The translations under genes and the position numbers were made by a program. From Straminergon stramineum (taxonomy: Eukaryota > Streptophyta > Bryopsida > Hypnales > Calliergonaceae): 64,000 bases of DNA. The stretch spans positions 1,927,001-1,991,000 of the forward strand of contig OY987265.1 in the NCBI GenBank assembly GCA_963920665.1. Reading direction: 5' to 3'. Below the pieces are notes generated by a model. The model was not told the DNA's origin. It made no database searches and saw only the letters and a list, made by a program, of their open reading frames with translations. Positions 36,817 to 47,345 of this stretch are shown in pieces; within the stretch, counting starts at the first letter, position 1, and every line of letters starts with the position of its first letter.

Positions 36817-37239
36817 ACCAATGCCTCAGAAAGACAATTAAAAAAATTTGTATATTTTTTTGGTCGAAAAGAACATTAATTTTTTAAATTCTGGATTGCC
36901 AGTTCAGTTCTGGGCAGCCCTGTAGAGGCCCCATTTTTTTTCTAAATAATGTTGAAGCTGGGGACTTGGCAGCCTCAATCAGACATTTTTCACTTACAAA
37001 TGCATTTGAATTGTGTAGCTTTATTGAACAACTCACACCTAAACTCCTAATCAGCACAAAAATCACATATGGATTGGTTCATCTCCAACGGGCCTTCTCT
37101 TCGGGTGTTTTGAGTCCATAATCTCTGCCTGTAGCTCAACATAACTTTCGCAAAACCAAAGCCCCGGAACACGGCGAGGGCGCAAATATTCCTCATTGAA
37201 CTCAGTGTACAGTACTGGACTTGTACTCTGACTTTGGTT
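36817..37239. other. Transition into a GC-richer patch
   Basis: Sequence from about 37080 is GC-richer and contains GCCCCGGAACACGGCGAGGG, but no coherent frame was recognised. Confidence 0.35.
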
Positions 37240-37503
37240 TTACTGCCCCTGCAGCAAGCATGCTTGCGTCGATCCCCATCCTACGCGCGCAACTGTAACG
37301 ACGGACGGAATCCACTGAAAATCTGACTGATTTGATCCAATTAATTCCAGTAACTTACTTAGTTCCTTATCCCACAGAAAGAAGTTACCCGACCTGTTGT
37401 GTAGTGCTTCCCGCTCCGTCTTGATCAACTTAATTCTTGTCACGAAGCTCCCATTGGAATCAAAGGCATGCAGCCATGCAGGCTGCACCTCACCAAGTTC
37501 CAC
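37240..37503 (-). pseudogene. Exon-like relic, unknown protein
   Basis: The 87-codon frame looks protein-like (balanced composition, phrases such as LHAFDSNGSFVTRIKLIKTE and GNFFLWDKELSKLLELIG) rather than AT-rich noise. No upstream or downstream exon could be connected. A shortened inverted copy of its KLLELIG segment lies at 37950-37988. I do not recognise the family; it could be a leftover gene fragment. Confidence 0.35.
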
Positions 37504-37988
37504 CCGGAAGCCAAGTGCGCGCTATGGCTCAAAGTAAAGTAACCGCTGACTTGCAGTAGTTGGACAGCTTAAGTTCCATTGCGTAGCCGTCACTTTCTCA
37601 TTGACCATGCTAAGCTAGTATAGCACAGTTTCAAAATAGCTAGCTACAAACACACTCCTACAGCAGCGAGTCAGTTGATCGTCAGACAAGGGTGAAACGG
37701 CAAGTTGTATGATGGCTCCATGGCTCCCTCCCACCATAGCTTAAGTTAGTTGCATGCACCTGGGACCTGTGGTTCGACGTGCATGCAAACAGGGGTTGCT
37801 TGAAAAACAGGATTCGCCGTATGAGTTCACTTAGTCCCAGGCTGAGAAATTCGAATTGTTTGAGACGACGCTAAAGTAGGAACACCGAAAAACGTCACTG
37901 CCCGCGTCACTGTCTCTACTCTGCACAATTCCCATCATTAAACAGGAATAAGTTACTGGAATTAATTGGATTCAGATTTTCAGTGAAT
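37313..37988. repeat. Dispersed inverted repeat (~37-45-bp arms)
   Basis: The tract beginning CACTGAAAATCTGA and ending TCCAGTAACTTA (37313-37357) occurs in reverse complement at about 37951-37988, with an internal 8-base difference (CTGATTTG absent in the second). Confidence 0.75.
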
Positions 37989-38934
37989 TTGCAAATGAAA
38001 GGAGATTCTAAGGCAGCAAAGAACGCATCATTTGGATATCGTATACGAAAGTTATGAGGGATCAAAGTCTTTTAGGTAGGTGTTCTAAAATTTGTTTCTT
38101 CAACAATTCTATGTTGATTTAGGAGATGTATGTAATAATGAGAGCATCTCATCAAAAGACGATTTGGGATGTCCCTACATTACTTCCAATGGTTTCCCAC
38201 TTTCTCCCAAACTAAGAATTAGGGATTCATATTTTCTTTTTGAAAGTGTACATATGTCCCAATTCAAACAATGCTCTACAATGGTGATGGCAAACATAGG
38301 ACCTTTTTCTCTTTAACCTCTCTTAGTCCATGCAACTTAGCCAATAAATAAATTTAACAAACTCATTATTTACATTAGTCCCATAATTTAAGTTCAAATA
38401 AGAGAACCTTCAATTCGTGTTGCACTAAGTGAAATTGGTTGTGATAACGAAACATTTTTTTATATTTTGTGAATGAGGCTTGAACTTTAGTGTTAGGATT
38501 AGATGCTTAAAGTGTTAAATTGTTAGGATTAAAGTGCCACAATCCACTCAATTGCATCCATTCAATTGCAATTATCCTTTATCCTTAGACAATAGAGATA
38601 TATTTTAAATTTAACTCTAGTTTTTATGCCATATTTTTGTGACCTCCTGTAAACAATGTATTTAATAATTATCAATGGAGTAATTATGTTCCACAATTTT
38701 AGAATTGAACCTCAATAGATTCAATTTTTTACTCAATAATTTAAACATTAGAGCAATAGAATAAGAGATATGGAGATTGGCAATTGATCAAGACTTCATC
38801 CAACAATTTGAAATTTTGATGAGCAAAACAAAGTAAAAAAAATATCCCATTAGATTAGATTAGTTGCCCATGACTCACATCCTTGCAAAATCATATTTGC
38901 ATTCAAGTTCAAACTTACTTACTTCAAAGTTGTA
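37989..38934. other. Intergenic DNA
   Basis: No gene is supported; the 74-codon frame at 38092 lacks any domain or splice context. Confidence 0.4.
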
Positions 38935-39427
38935 AGGTAAAACAGCCCATGGTGGTCAAATGACCCATAGCGGTCACCTAGGAAGTCACCCCATTGTGGT
39001 TTTTTTCAGACCCCATCATGGATTTTATTAGTAAATGAGATTTGGACCACAATCAATGTCTTACCTGACAATAATGGAGTGATTAGTAACTGCATTAGGA
39101 ACTTCTAACTTTTTCGTGTAATTTCATTGTAGGAAGTGACTTTTTTAGGCCTTTCACATTAGAAATTATTGTGACTGCTTTAGGTATGTAAGATGAGCAT
39201 GATGGATACAGATTTTGTTGGTTCTGGGGTAGTCTACACACTCTTATGGGCCATGATGGGCTGAACACTTCAAAAATTCATAGCAAATTCATACTTTGTC
39301 AAAAAAATATAATTTCAAATGCTCTCACTGTTTCTCACACTTGTGTTTATGTGGGAAAAAAATGAAAAAATTTCAGCAATGGCATGAGTACGAACTCCTA
39401 ATTCTGACCGCAATGGGCTGTTTTACC
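38935..39427. mobile_element. Inverted-repeat DNA element (~493 bp)
   Basis: AGGTAAAACAGCCCATGG at the left is mirrored by CAATGGGCTGTTTTACCT at the right, about 20 bp with two mismatches. The interior is non-coding and includes secondary CCCAT/ATGGG motifs. Confidence 0.62.
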
Positions 39428-40636
39428 TGAACGGTTATGAGGTAATGGAGTTCATCGTAATCCATCTTGTGAGTGAAAGCGGATACAGTAGTGATTGAAC
39501 AAACAGAACATAAAACTCCCTAGACTGATTTTTTTTCTTTCCTCTAGTGCAATGATGGAAATACAATCCCGGTCCAAGTCCTCGTTAAGAAATTAAAAAC
39601 CAACCCTCCAGTAAGTTCAGGTCCCCCCTCAGTCCCCAAAATGACAAAGCGGATCAAAACTCCTATTCCGAGCCTGACTAGCGCAAGAATCATAATCCAC
39701 GAGTACTCTATCTTTGAAACTGAACCGATTTGATATATAGTTTTCAGGTGAACAGGGACTCCGGGCAGCAGGCCGACAACTGTTGCAATTGCCGGGAACG
39801 AGTGTTCTGCTCTTTGAATATGTTTGAAAGGCCTGCCTGGGAATAGCATCCGTGGCTTTTGCCCCGAGGCAAAGCAACAGCCACATAGTTACCAGGGTAA
39901 GGATGCGGAAAGGACGAGGACGATAGCTCAGCAGCCAGCAGAGTGGAGGCAGTGGCCGCAAGTGCAAAATAGGGATGCAGGTCCCGACGCAGGGGAAGAA
40001 ATGCAAATTGGCCTTTCACTGACAGCGGTAAATTTAGCGCAGGCCCTGGATATACGGCGACCCAGTGGGGTAAATAGCGCTCAGCGCTGCACACGCCCAG
40101 CGAACTTCCGTCGCGCCGTTGAATATTCGCAGCCCGTTCGTTGAAGTTCCGCACGTCGCCGATCTGTCGACGTTTCTCCAGTCCGCTCCAACCGCTCCAT
40201 CCAGTTTCAGGCCCCCCCCCAGTTTCACTCATCATTCGAGAACATCAGCGAAAAGCTGTCGCCCACTAGAGTAATGTCGTAGAGATTCAATCTAGAAAGA
40301 TCGTAGCTTCTTTTCCTGGCTCGCTCGCTCGCTCGCTCCTCTAGCAGCTAGTTGTTGTCGTCCTCATCTGAATGTGGTTACTCACAACCCTAAGCGACTT
40401 GAATGTTCGTCGAAGAATCATTAGCACATTCATTTGTTGCTCTTGCGTTGAAGTGGGTAGGAGCCGAGATTCTTCAGGGGTCTTGCTCTACTGAAGTCTT
40501 TGAATTTGAGAATGATTCTGCATCGGCTACCAGAAGCGATTCAGCTCATGTACTCCGAATTGGAGTAGCCAGGGGGTTGAGGCCCTGGTCCTCGTCAGTG
40601 ATCACGAGGAATTGATTGAAGCAAGGCGGCGGCGTC
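39428..40636 (+). promoter_or_regulatory. Upstream region of the MOCOS-like gene
   Basis: This is a GC-richer region before the gene. A (GCTC)5 microsatellite at about 40317-40338 sits in a pyrimidine-rich leader. Long overlapping frames on the minus strand (39544-40235) share no recognisable domain and lack splice support, so I do not call a gene there. The transcription start is unknown. Confidence 0.4.
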
Positions 40637-43072
40637 ATGTTCAGGTTCAACAAGCTTCGGAGTGGCCCTAAGCCCTCCGGCTACTCACCGGTATGTCTCT
40701 CGCATTTGGTGTCCCGGTTGATTACGTTCGTTTGAACCTCTCTGCTGTGAATTTCGAATGTGGGAGGGTGACATTAGAACGGGAAATTGGAGCGATGGAT
40801 TGCAACGAGTTTTGAAATGTGGATGAAGTCATATGGCAGTGGCAGCAGCTCCAGTAATGTTAGAGATTGGCGGCTGGTTTTAGCAATGTTGATTCCTCAC
40901 AGTAGTTTGGGTATTTGTTGGTGACGTGGGTTGCATCAGTCGGAGAGCGACAGTGAGAGCGGCAAGAGCTGGTCGCCCGTCGTCACCAGCAAGCGCTTCG
41001 TCCCTTCCAAGATTATGAACCTGTTGCGAAGCGACGACCTGCAGGTGGGTCACCTGACGGATTTGAATTTCAGTTCCCCCATGAAAACGCGCCCGACCAC
41101 GCCCCTCGTTGCGAAGAAGCTCATGCGCAGCCGCCATACCATCAACACCTCCTTAATCCCAGCAGTCCTCGATAAGTACGACATGAGCTACTCCCCCCGG
41201 AGCCCCGCAGTCTCCTTCGCCAGCCGGAAAAGCGTGGACATCATTAAGGAGCACCGTAAGGTGCTGTCGAGGAAGACTTGGATCACTGGAGAGACCTCGG
41301 TCCCGCACTCCGGCGAGATCGACAACCGGCGCAAGAGCTGCGACGTCTTCCCGAGCTCGCGGGGCCCTACGAGGGGGTTCCATGGCGACAGCAACAGGTC
41401 GTCGACGATGGCTTCGGACCACACCTTCAGCCGGCGGGAGAATTCGGGTCGAAGCTGGGCGTGGGACTCGAACTCCGACGAGGACTACGACCTGTCGTCA
41501 GCTTCGTTCCATGACGAGGACGACGTCGACGAAGCGCTCGAATTCGCCGAGGCGGATGAGCGGTTCCTGCTATCGAACCCGGATTACGCCGCCACTTCAA
41601 CCATGGATTACATTCGCCGAGATCAGTACCCGAAGCTCGCACGTCATGTGTACATGGACTACGCCAGCTTGGCTCTCTCCTCGCGGTTCCAGATGGAAGA
41701 GCACACGAGGCTGGTAATGGAGGGACACATGTTCGGCGCGAATTCCAGCACCACGGAGGATTATGCAGCCAGATCGCAAGGCCGGCTGCTGCAGTTGCTC
41801 AATACGACGAAGGCGGAGTACAGCATTGTCTTCACCTCGGGGCTAAGAGCTTCCTACCGCCTGGTCGCTAATGCGTATCCATTCCTCAAAGGCAGCCCCC
41901 TTCTGTTGTGCCAGGACAACCACGACGCCGTTAGTCAGGTAACTGTCAATCTGGGCCATGGCCAGCAAGCGTACATAATAGTTTCGTTCAGTGATGCTCA
42001 TTGCTTTGGATGTGAATGCTAACTTTGTGATGGTTTGCAGTTGATTGCAGCAGCAGGGAAAGCGGGCGGGAAGACAGTGCTGGCGCCCCTGGAGGAGACA
42101 GATCTGTCCATGACGAAAGCCAACATTCGGCCCCTGATGAAGCGCCATATTTTCCAACACAGCGGGAGCTTGTTCGTTTACCCTGCGCAGTCGAACGTGA
42201 CCGGTATCCGCCACTCCATGCACTGGATCAACAAGGCGCACAAATCCGGCTGGCATGTGCTTCTGGACGTGTCGACGTTGCTGCCCACCGGCACTCTGGA
42301 CCTGCACAAGCACCAGCCCGACTTCGTAGTCGGCTCGTTCCAGAACATCGTGGGGTACCCTTCGGGCATGGGCTTTCTGCTGGTGCGCCGCGCGAGCTTT
42401 CTCATTACCCACCCCCAGAACCGGAACGCCATCACGCTCACCGCGCGGGTGAACCCCACGCTCGGCAACGACTGCCACATTGTCGCCGAGGACGAGAGCC
42501 TCTCGAAGCTCTCCTTCGCCGGTCTGGACCTCGGGCTCCAGCACTTGCAGTCCCTCGGCCTGGACGTGATCAACAAGCGCGTGAAGACGCTCGCGACGTG
42601 GATGGTGCACAAGCTCAAGGGGCTGCGCCAAATCGACCCAGACGACTGGAGCCTGGTGAATGTGTTCAGCCCGTACATGACAGAGAATCGCGGCAACATC
42701 ATCTCGTTCAACGTGCTCGACAGTACGGGCGAGGTGGTCTCGCCAGCGCTGGTGCAGCGCCTGGCTATCAAACACCATATCACGCTCGCCGTGGGCGCGT
42801 TCAGCAACCCCGGCGTGGCGAATCTGCTGGGGCCGGCCAAGGCCAGAGTGAAGAATGTCAGCATCTTCAACCAAACGAATTCTGATTTCGAGTGTTTGCA
42901 AGTGTCGCTCGGCCCCATGTCCAACTTCGAAGACGCGTACCGCGTGGTGCAGTTCCTGACCAAGTTCCGAAACCCAGACTACATTTCCACCATGGCCCCC
43001 GGCTACAACGCCGCCGCCGCGAATCCCTCCCCAAAGCTGGGATCCCATTTCCAGGAAAATCAGTCCTTCTAG
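40637..43072 (+). CDS. MOCOS/ABA3-like PLP-fold protein lacking the active-site Lys, 3 exons
   Basis: Exons 40637-40690, 40940-41938 and 42041-43072 (GT..AG) give 694 residues in frame. Residues 1-210 are Ser/Arg/Asp-rich and probably disordered. The fold-type I aminotransferase class V domain runs from about 220 to 675: NPDYAATSTMDYIR, VYMDYASLAL, VFTSGLRASYRLVANAYPF, SLFVYPAQSNVTG and LLDVSTLLPT (Asp427 is the expected PLP-pyridine partner). Related proteins carry the Schiff-base Lys in an S-F-Y-K-(I/M)-F-G motif; here it reads GSFQNIVGYPSGMGFLLVRR, so Asn453 replaces Lys. There is no MOSC domain. Arabidopsis has several MOSC-less relatives annotated as PLP-dependent transferases with unknown roles. 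The protein may be a catalytically inactive paralogue or have another function. Codon use is GC-rich compared with its neighbours. Confidence 0.88.
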
Positions 43073-43391
43073 TTAGTGTTTTAATATAAACTCTCGCTGC
43101 AGCATCGTCCTCGGATACGAATGGCTCCTATCCAAGGACAATGCTGCAGATAGACATGGACTCTCACGTAGATTCTCTTAAGAAGAATCGTGTAGATTCG
43201 CCCCCAAGTGCATGATTTGATCCAGCGCTTGTGAGTCAATGCCTGGTTATATTCGTAGCATTTTTCAATGCTCACGGAGACGAAGGTGACGTTTCGTTTT
43301 CTGATCTGGTAAGCATCACGGATAGGATGCTCTGCCACATTTCTAGGACGCGCTCAGCGGCGCCAGTACATCATGTTTATATCAACAATTT
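43073..43391. other. 3' flank of the MOCOS-like gene
   Basis: Probable 3' UTR and spacer; no independent gene seen. Confidence 0.4.
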
Positions 43392-44059
43392 TTGCCGCCT
43401 TCCTTGTCAAGGAGGCAGTTTCTCTTGCTGAAGCTCAGAAAAATTCAAGAATCCCAGAGATTGGCCTGGCGGCGTTCTCTTATATGGAAACATTTGGAGC
43501 TTACTCCAGATCTGATCATGGTCTGGCACCGGCCTCCAGAATGCAACCCAGGCTACTGGAGCTCTCACGAGCCTAGCTTGTTAGAAGAGGGGGACTTTGT
43601 TTCCGACCTGCCAGTTTTTGCCCGTGGTGATCGAGTTTTCTGGCAAAGTGAGCACTAGTTTGGTCCTAAATGAGGTCTAGTTTGGTTGTAGTTAAGCTGC
43701 CATTGCAGAGCTAGCGTTACTTGTACTCTGGGTACACATGCATGACGATGCCGTTGAGGAGTTGATCGAAGGCTTGGAGACAAATGCAAACAATTTGAAC
43801 CTGATGTAGACTCACTGCCGTTTGCCCCTCTCCGCGAAGGTCTTGATTTAGCAGAATTGATGGGACGTCATAAAAGTTTTTTTGATTGTGCTTCCTTGAG
43901 AAGCATTTAGATGAGTGGTACTGAGGATTCGTTTTCTAGTCCTCACCGCGGTTTCAACTGGCTGGAACTGGAAGGGTTTTTCGCCCCTCCAAATGTACAA
44001 AACGACATTGATTGTATGAACATAGAAGGAGAAAATTCTAGTGGAAATAAATGGTGACT
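43392..44059 (+). pseudogene. Decayed coding segments, unknown family
   Basis: One frame (about 43392-43658) yields LRKIQESQRLAWRRSLIWK, YWSSHEPSLLEEGDFVSDL and FARGDRVFWQ. A second (about 43794-44059) yields FEPDVDSLPFAPLREGLDLA, ELMGRHKSFFDCASLRSI, a TAG, then MSGTEDSFSSPHRGFNWLEL. Residue composition is protein-like. The segments are separated by a frame change and stops. They could be 5' exons of the gene whose remnants continue at 44743-46650, or an unrelated relic. A possible splice donor (AAAGTGAGC) follows FWQ. Confidence 0.4.
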
Positions 44060-44742
44060 TGCACCCAATGGGTCCTGTTTGCTTGAATGATTGACTTTCT
44101 GCCTTGACAGGATTGCAGCCATGGGTGGGTAATCCGGACCTCTGTACTATTCACATAGATCACAGAGTCTCTTTTTGAAGGAAAAGTGTTGGGGTGTGGG
44201 TTTGGGGTTTAGCGTGAAGATGAGTTTTCAATATTGAAACAGTTTCTCATCAGTTGATCAGGTCGACAACTTCCGTGACTCGAACGTTAAAGAAGGCAAG
44301 TGAGCCTCCAATGAAGGAGGTGGTCTCTGAATAAGTTAGGTCCATAAGTTGGAAACTCATATTTATGCCCGCATCAGAGGAGACTCCAGAAATTGTATTT
44401 TCAAAATACTCACCATTTTACCCCTTCTATTGGTTCTTGCTCCCATTCCAGTGATGAAAGCTTTCAACTTTGAACACTTCGTATCCAGGAGTTCTCTGAA
44501 ACCCAGTCATTGTGACTGTCGACATTTCGCTTTCTGCTGAAGGTGAACAGCCACAGCTAGCATGCCTTATATACAGCTTTCGAAGGTGATTCGGAGAAAT
44601 GATAGGCAATTTAGGGATCGGGAATTTCGAATTGAAGCTCGGCAGACTTCACTAGTAGCGGCACCGCACCCTGAGTGAGCATTCATATTTTCTTTAAGGT
44701 AGTCCAATACGGATTTCTTGAATCAGTCCATTCCAGGAGTGG
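44060..44742. other. Spacer containing a possible exon
   Basis: Around 44581-44675 a frame reads KVIRRNDRQFRDREFRIEAR and QTSLVAAPHPE, followed by a donor-like GTGAGC. An acceptor-like TTCCAG precedes the next frame at 44737, but the phases do not match, so I do not join them. Confidence 0.35.
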
Positions 44743-45195
44743 ATGGAGGAAAGTAACCCTGAACTTGATTTTTTTCGAGAAATAGCCTTCATGGCCAAGG
44801 TAAAGGCTCGCCACGAAGTGAACAACCACCGCATCTGGACGTGCTTCCTCGACTACGAAGCAGGCCATAGCGTCGAGAAAGCTGCGCACGTGGCTGCTCG
44901 TTTCCAGGAGATGGATCGCCAGCTTCACAAGGATTTCAAGCGTTACTGGAGGAGCAATGCACCTCCGAAGAGGCGCCCCGCGCAACCGATGACAAGAGTT
45001 GCAGACTTTGTAGATCTGTGGTGGTCGATGGGTTTAACTTTCAGAGTTTCACTTGAGGTATATTTGAAGGAATTCCTTGAGGATTTTATGAGCCTGGAGG
45101 TTTTTCAGAGTGCCGTTCGCCACCTTTGTTATTGCCAGTTTCCCGATGGTCCCATTCTCGGTGGATACTTCATGAACCAGTTCGTGGCACAATAG
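44743..45195 (+). CDS. Hypothetical protein, 150 codons, intact frame
   Basis: An uninterrupted ATG-to-stop frame of 150 codons has balanced, soluble composition: FFREIAFMAKVKARHEVNNH, RIWTCFLDYEAGHSVEKAAH, FQEMDRQLHKDFKRYWRSN, and an Arg/Pro-rich NAPPKRRPAQP hinge. It then runs into an aromatic/acidic alpha-helical half, LEVYLKEFLEDFMSLEVF. There is no signal peptide or membrane segment. GAG TGG precedes the ATG directly after an acceptor-like TTCCAG, so this may be an internal exon rather than a whole gene. I do not recognise the family. It lies between decayed coding segments and a kinase pseudogene in the same orientation and may be part of that broken gene. Confidence 0.45.
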   Translation: MEESNPELDFFREIAFMAKVKARHEVNNHRIWTCFLDYEAGHSVEKAAHVAARFQEMDRQLHKDFKRYWRSNAPPKRRPAQPMTRVADFVDLWWSMGLTFRVSLEVYLKEFLEDFMSLEVFQSAVRHLCYCQFPDGPILGGYFMNQFVAQ

Positions 45196-45394
45196 TTTAA
45201 TGAGTATCAAGGACATTTTATTTGGACCCACACAAAATGAACCCATTTAAAGTATCGCTTTATTGGTGCACATATCTTATTCCATTCCGGAGGGGCAAGT
45301 GCAGACAATCTGACTTCCCCCTGGCCGGCAGTGCAAGCAAAGGGGCTCACTCTATCTCAGATTCGTGACCATTCGACACACTCCTCATGGCGCG

Positions 45395-45640
45395 CTCTAT
45401 AAATTGGTTCATGTGGCCCGGGATCCTTCTCAATTCCAATTCACACCTTCATTTCCGGTGGTAAGAGACCATATCTCTGTCGTCTTACTCGTCTATATAG
45501 CCTCTCTAGCCTCTCACTGTTTTAGTTCTATCGGCACTCCCACTAGTACGAAGAGATCATTCCGTGCACACATTCTTGATGGTCTAGTAATTTAGTCATC
45601 TCCAAGGTCTCAGCTAATTGCCTCTTGTGTGAGACGTCAA
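45395..45640 (+). promoter_or_regulatory. TATA promoter and leader shared with the 59-kb small-protein gene
   Basis: TATAAATT at 45398-45405 is followed by ~200 bp that align to about 58690-58925: GGTTCAT.TGG, TCTATCGGC.CTC.CACTAGTACGA, CATTC.GTGC.CACA.TCTTG and GCCTCTT.TGTG. It lies directly ahead of the kinase pseudogene at 45670. Shared upstream DNA before unrelated coding sequences implies promoter duplication. Confidence 0.65.
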
Positions 45641-45669
45641 TTCCCTCGCTTGAGGTTATCATCAGTGTA

Positions 45670-46650
45670 ATGCAAAAGGGGAAACTCCTGATTTTAAGTT
45701 GTACCGAGTGGACTGGTTTGAAGGCATATATGGTGACTTCCAGAGTCAATTATCAAGAGCCCTTCATTGTAATGCATCTGAAGTTGGAAGCCTGCATCCG
45801 GTCGATCTATGAAGTGTTTAAGCATGAATTTGCAAGCATGAGGAATTCAGCCTCGGTGCCTCTTATGGTATTAGAATTGGTGGCGCCGCTCCTCTCTCTT
45901 GATGAAGACGCAGAGCGATGCTTTTCAAAGGAGAAGCCGATAATAAGGGCAATAGTGTGATGTTAACTAGAAGAGATGGAATTGAAGAATAGAACTTAGG
46001 CGATCCTCATCAGCTCTGCAAGGAATACGAATCTAATCTCTAGAGGAGGCCAGAAAGTGTCTGAAACCCCCACTTTGTATGTCATCAGAGCAAATAAGAG
46101 CGCTGGAAATGTCTGCAGCAACAGTGGGTGTGCTTCCAAGTTCTCTGAGGATTGTTTCATCAGAAATTGAGGGGCTTGATCAAGCAGGGTTCGGAGGCAG
46201 TGCAGTCGTACGTAAATGCCAATGGCTGCACCGTAATTATGCAGTTGAGACATTTAGGGCTTATGATGTGGTGGGTTTAAGAATAGAGGTGGAAAATCTT
46301 ATCCCCGTTCTCGAGACATCCCAACGTTATGCGACTGGTTGGATTTTCTATTAGTAAATCTGATTCGAGCCCCGTGGTTTTCATGAAATCGGGTTCTGAA
46401 CTGTGACTTGCACACTTTGATACACAGAAATGAGATTAAAATGCGAATACCAATTGCCTTCATCTATCAGATAGCGTACCTGCAAAAGAAGGTGTTTCAT
46501 GGAGAATGATCTGAAGGCCTTGAATGTGTCGGTCAAATGCCACCCGGATGTTTTTAAAATATAGGTACGAGCTGAAGTATGCAGCTTTTGGTGTTCCAGA
46601 GAAATTGGTTTTCAAGGAGAAGCCCGACAGAAACTATGACTGATCGATTG
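45670..46650 (+). pseudogene. TKL-like protein kinase pseudogene, frameshifted
   Basis: Recognisable kinase pieces occur in the correct order but in different frames. The Gly-rich loop and VAIK region is AGFGGSAVVRKCQWLHRNYA followed by VETF (Glu where the ATP-binding Lys is expected). Then come EVENLIP, a frame change near 46313, RHPNVMRLVGFS, SISKSDSSPVVFMK, a frame change, DLHTLIHRNE, IYQIAYLQKKVFHGE, and an indel within the HGDLK catalytic loop (46498-46515) followed by DLKALNVSVKCHPDVFKI and TAG. The N-terminal 97-codon stretch from ATG 45670 (LEACIRSIYEVFKHEFASM) resembles a regulatory domain of unknown type. An intact member would phosphorylate Ser/Thr; this copy cannot. The pseudokinase label does not apply, because the frame itself is broken. 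Confidence 0.82.
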
Positions 46651-46944
46651 TGATTACACGTCATTTTCAAGCGCCAATGTTGGTTCTACAAGGTGACGGA
46701 CTCCTGAAGTTTTTGGTGCATATAACTTATGGGTGGTAGTGAGATGATGCCCTGTTCAATGGAAGCTTACGTCTACAGCTCGCCATGACTTGTGTTGAAA
46801 TCTTGACATGACAAGTGCCTCACCATTCCATAGCTACACAAGATATTAATTACAGAGTATGTGAGTGTGGAGAACGCCGAAACTCCCAGCAACTGTGCCA
46901 TAAAACCTCTGGAAGCTTACTGTTCGATGTTGGACCTTGGGATA
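46651..46944. other. Spacer
   Basis: This is possibly the 3' end of the kinase pseudogene, too decayed to read; no other feature. Confidence 0.35.
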
Positions 46945-47343
46945 AGGGAGCCGACCCCTTACTAATCACAGACCCAATCTGGCAACGTAGGGTGGAGTAA
47001 TTTCAATCAGCAGGTGATTAGCAACAATTAATGTTGGCACAGTTCCCGGGCAGTTCGTGGTGCATTATAATTGGCTACAAGACTCTCAAATTTGGACCCT
47101 GCCCTTCTTGGATTTTGCAACCAGCCTTTGGTTGAAAAGAGGAAGGTCTGCATGGCCAAAATGGGTAGAATAGAATCTTCAGCTTAAAAATTCGTAGTAA
47201 TTATTTTGTGAGGAAAAAAAATATGAAAAATTATGGAAACCTTAAGAACTCTATTTCTGCTTATGGGAAAAATTTCCCCACTGTTGAAACCTCCCTTGTA
47301 GTATGTGTATTTGCTTAAGTGGTCAGAAAGGGGTCGGCTCCCT
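46945..47343. mobile_element. Stowaway-like MITE, family B copy 3, TA TSD
   Basis: The tips AGGGAGCCGACCCCTT and AAGGGGTCGGCTCCCT are perfect inverted repeats around 399 bp, flanked by TA on both sides (46943-46944 and 47344-47345). The interior matches copies at 529 and 10099, here in reverse orientation (for example TTATGGGAAAAATTTCCCCA and TTGCTTAAGTGGTCA). TA duplication suggests the Tc1/mariner (Stowaway) class. Confidence 0.8.
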
Positions 47344-47345
47344 TA

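Noticed and set aside
39544..40235. Minus-strand gene upstream of the MOCOS-like gene
   Set aside because: Several overlapping GC-rich frames, but no domain, no splice support and position in the likely promoter/leader of the plus-strand gene.
41843..43048. Long minus-strand frame of 401 codons
   Set aside because: It is the antisense shadow of the GC-rich MOCOS-like exon 3; its His/Arg/Val-rich composition is typical of such shadows.
44581..44742. Joining the possible exon at 44581-44675 to the 150-codon frame
   Set aside because: Donor and acceptor candidates exist, but reading phases do not agree with either nearby acceptor.
46815..47000. 61-codon plus-strand frame
   Set aside because: It extends into the family B MITE and has no homologous features.
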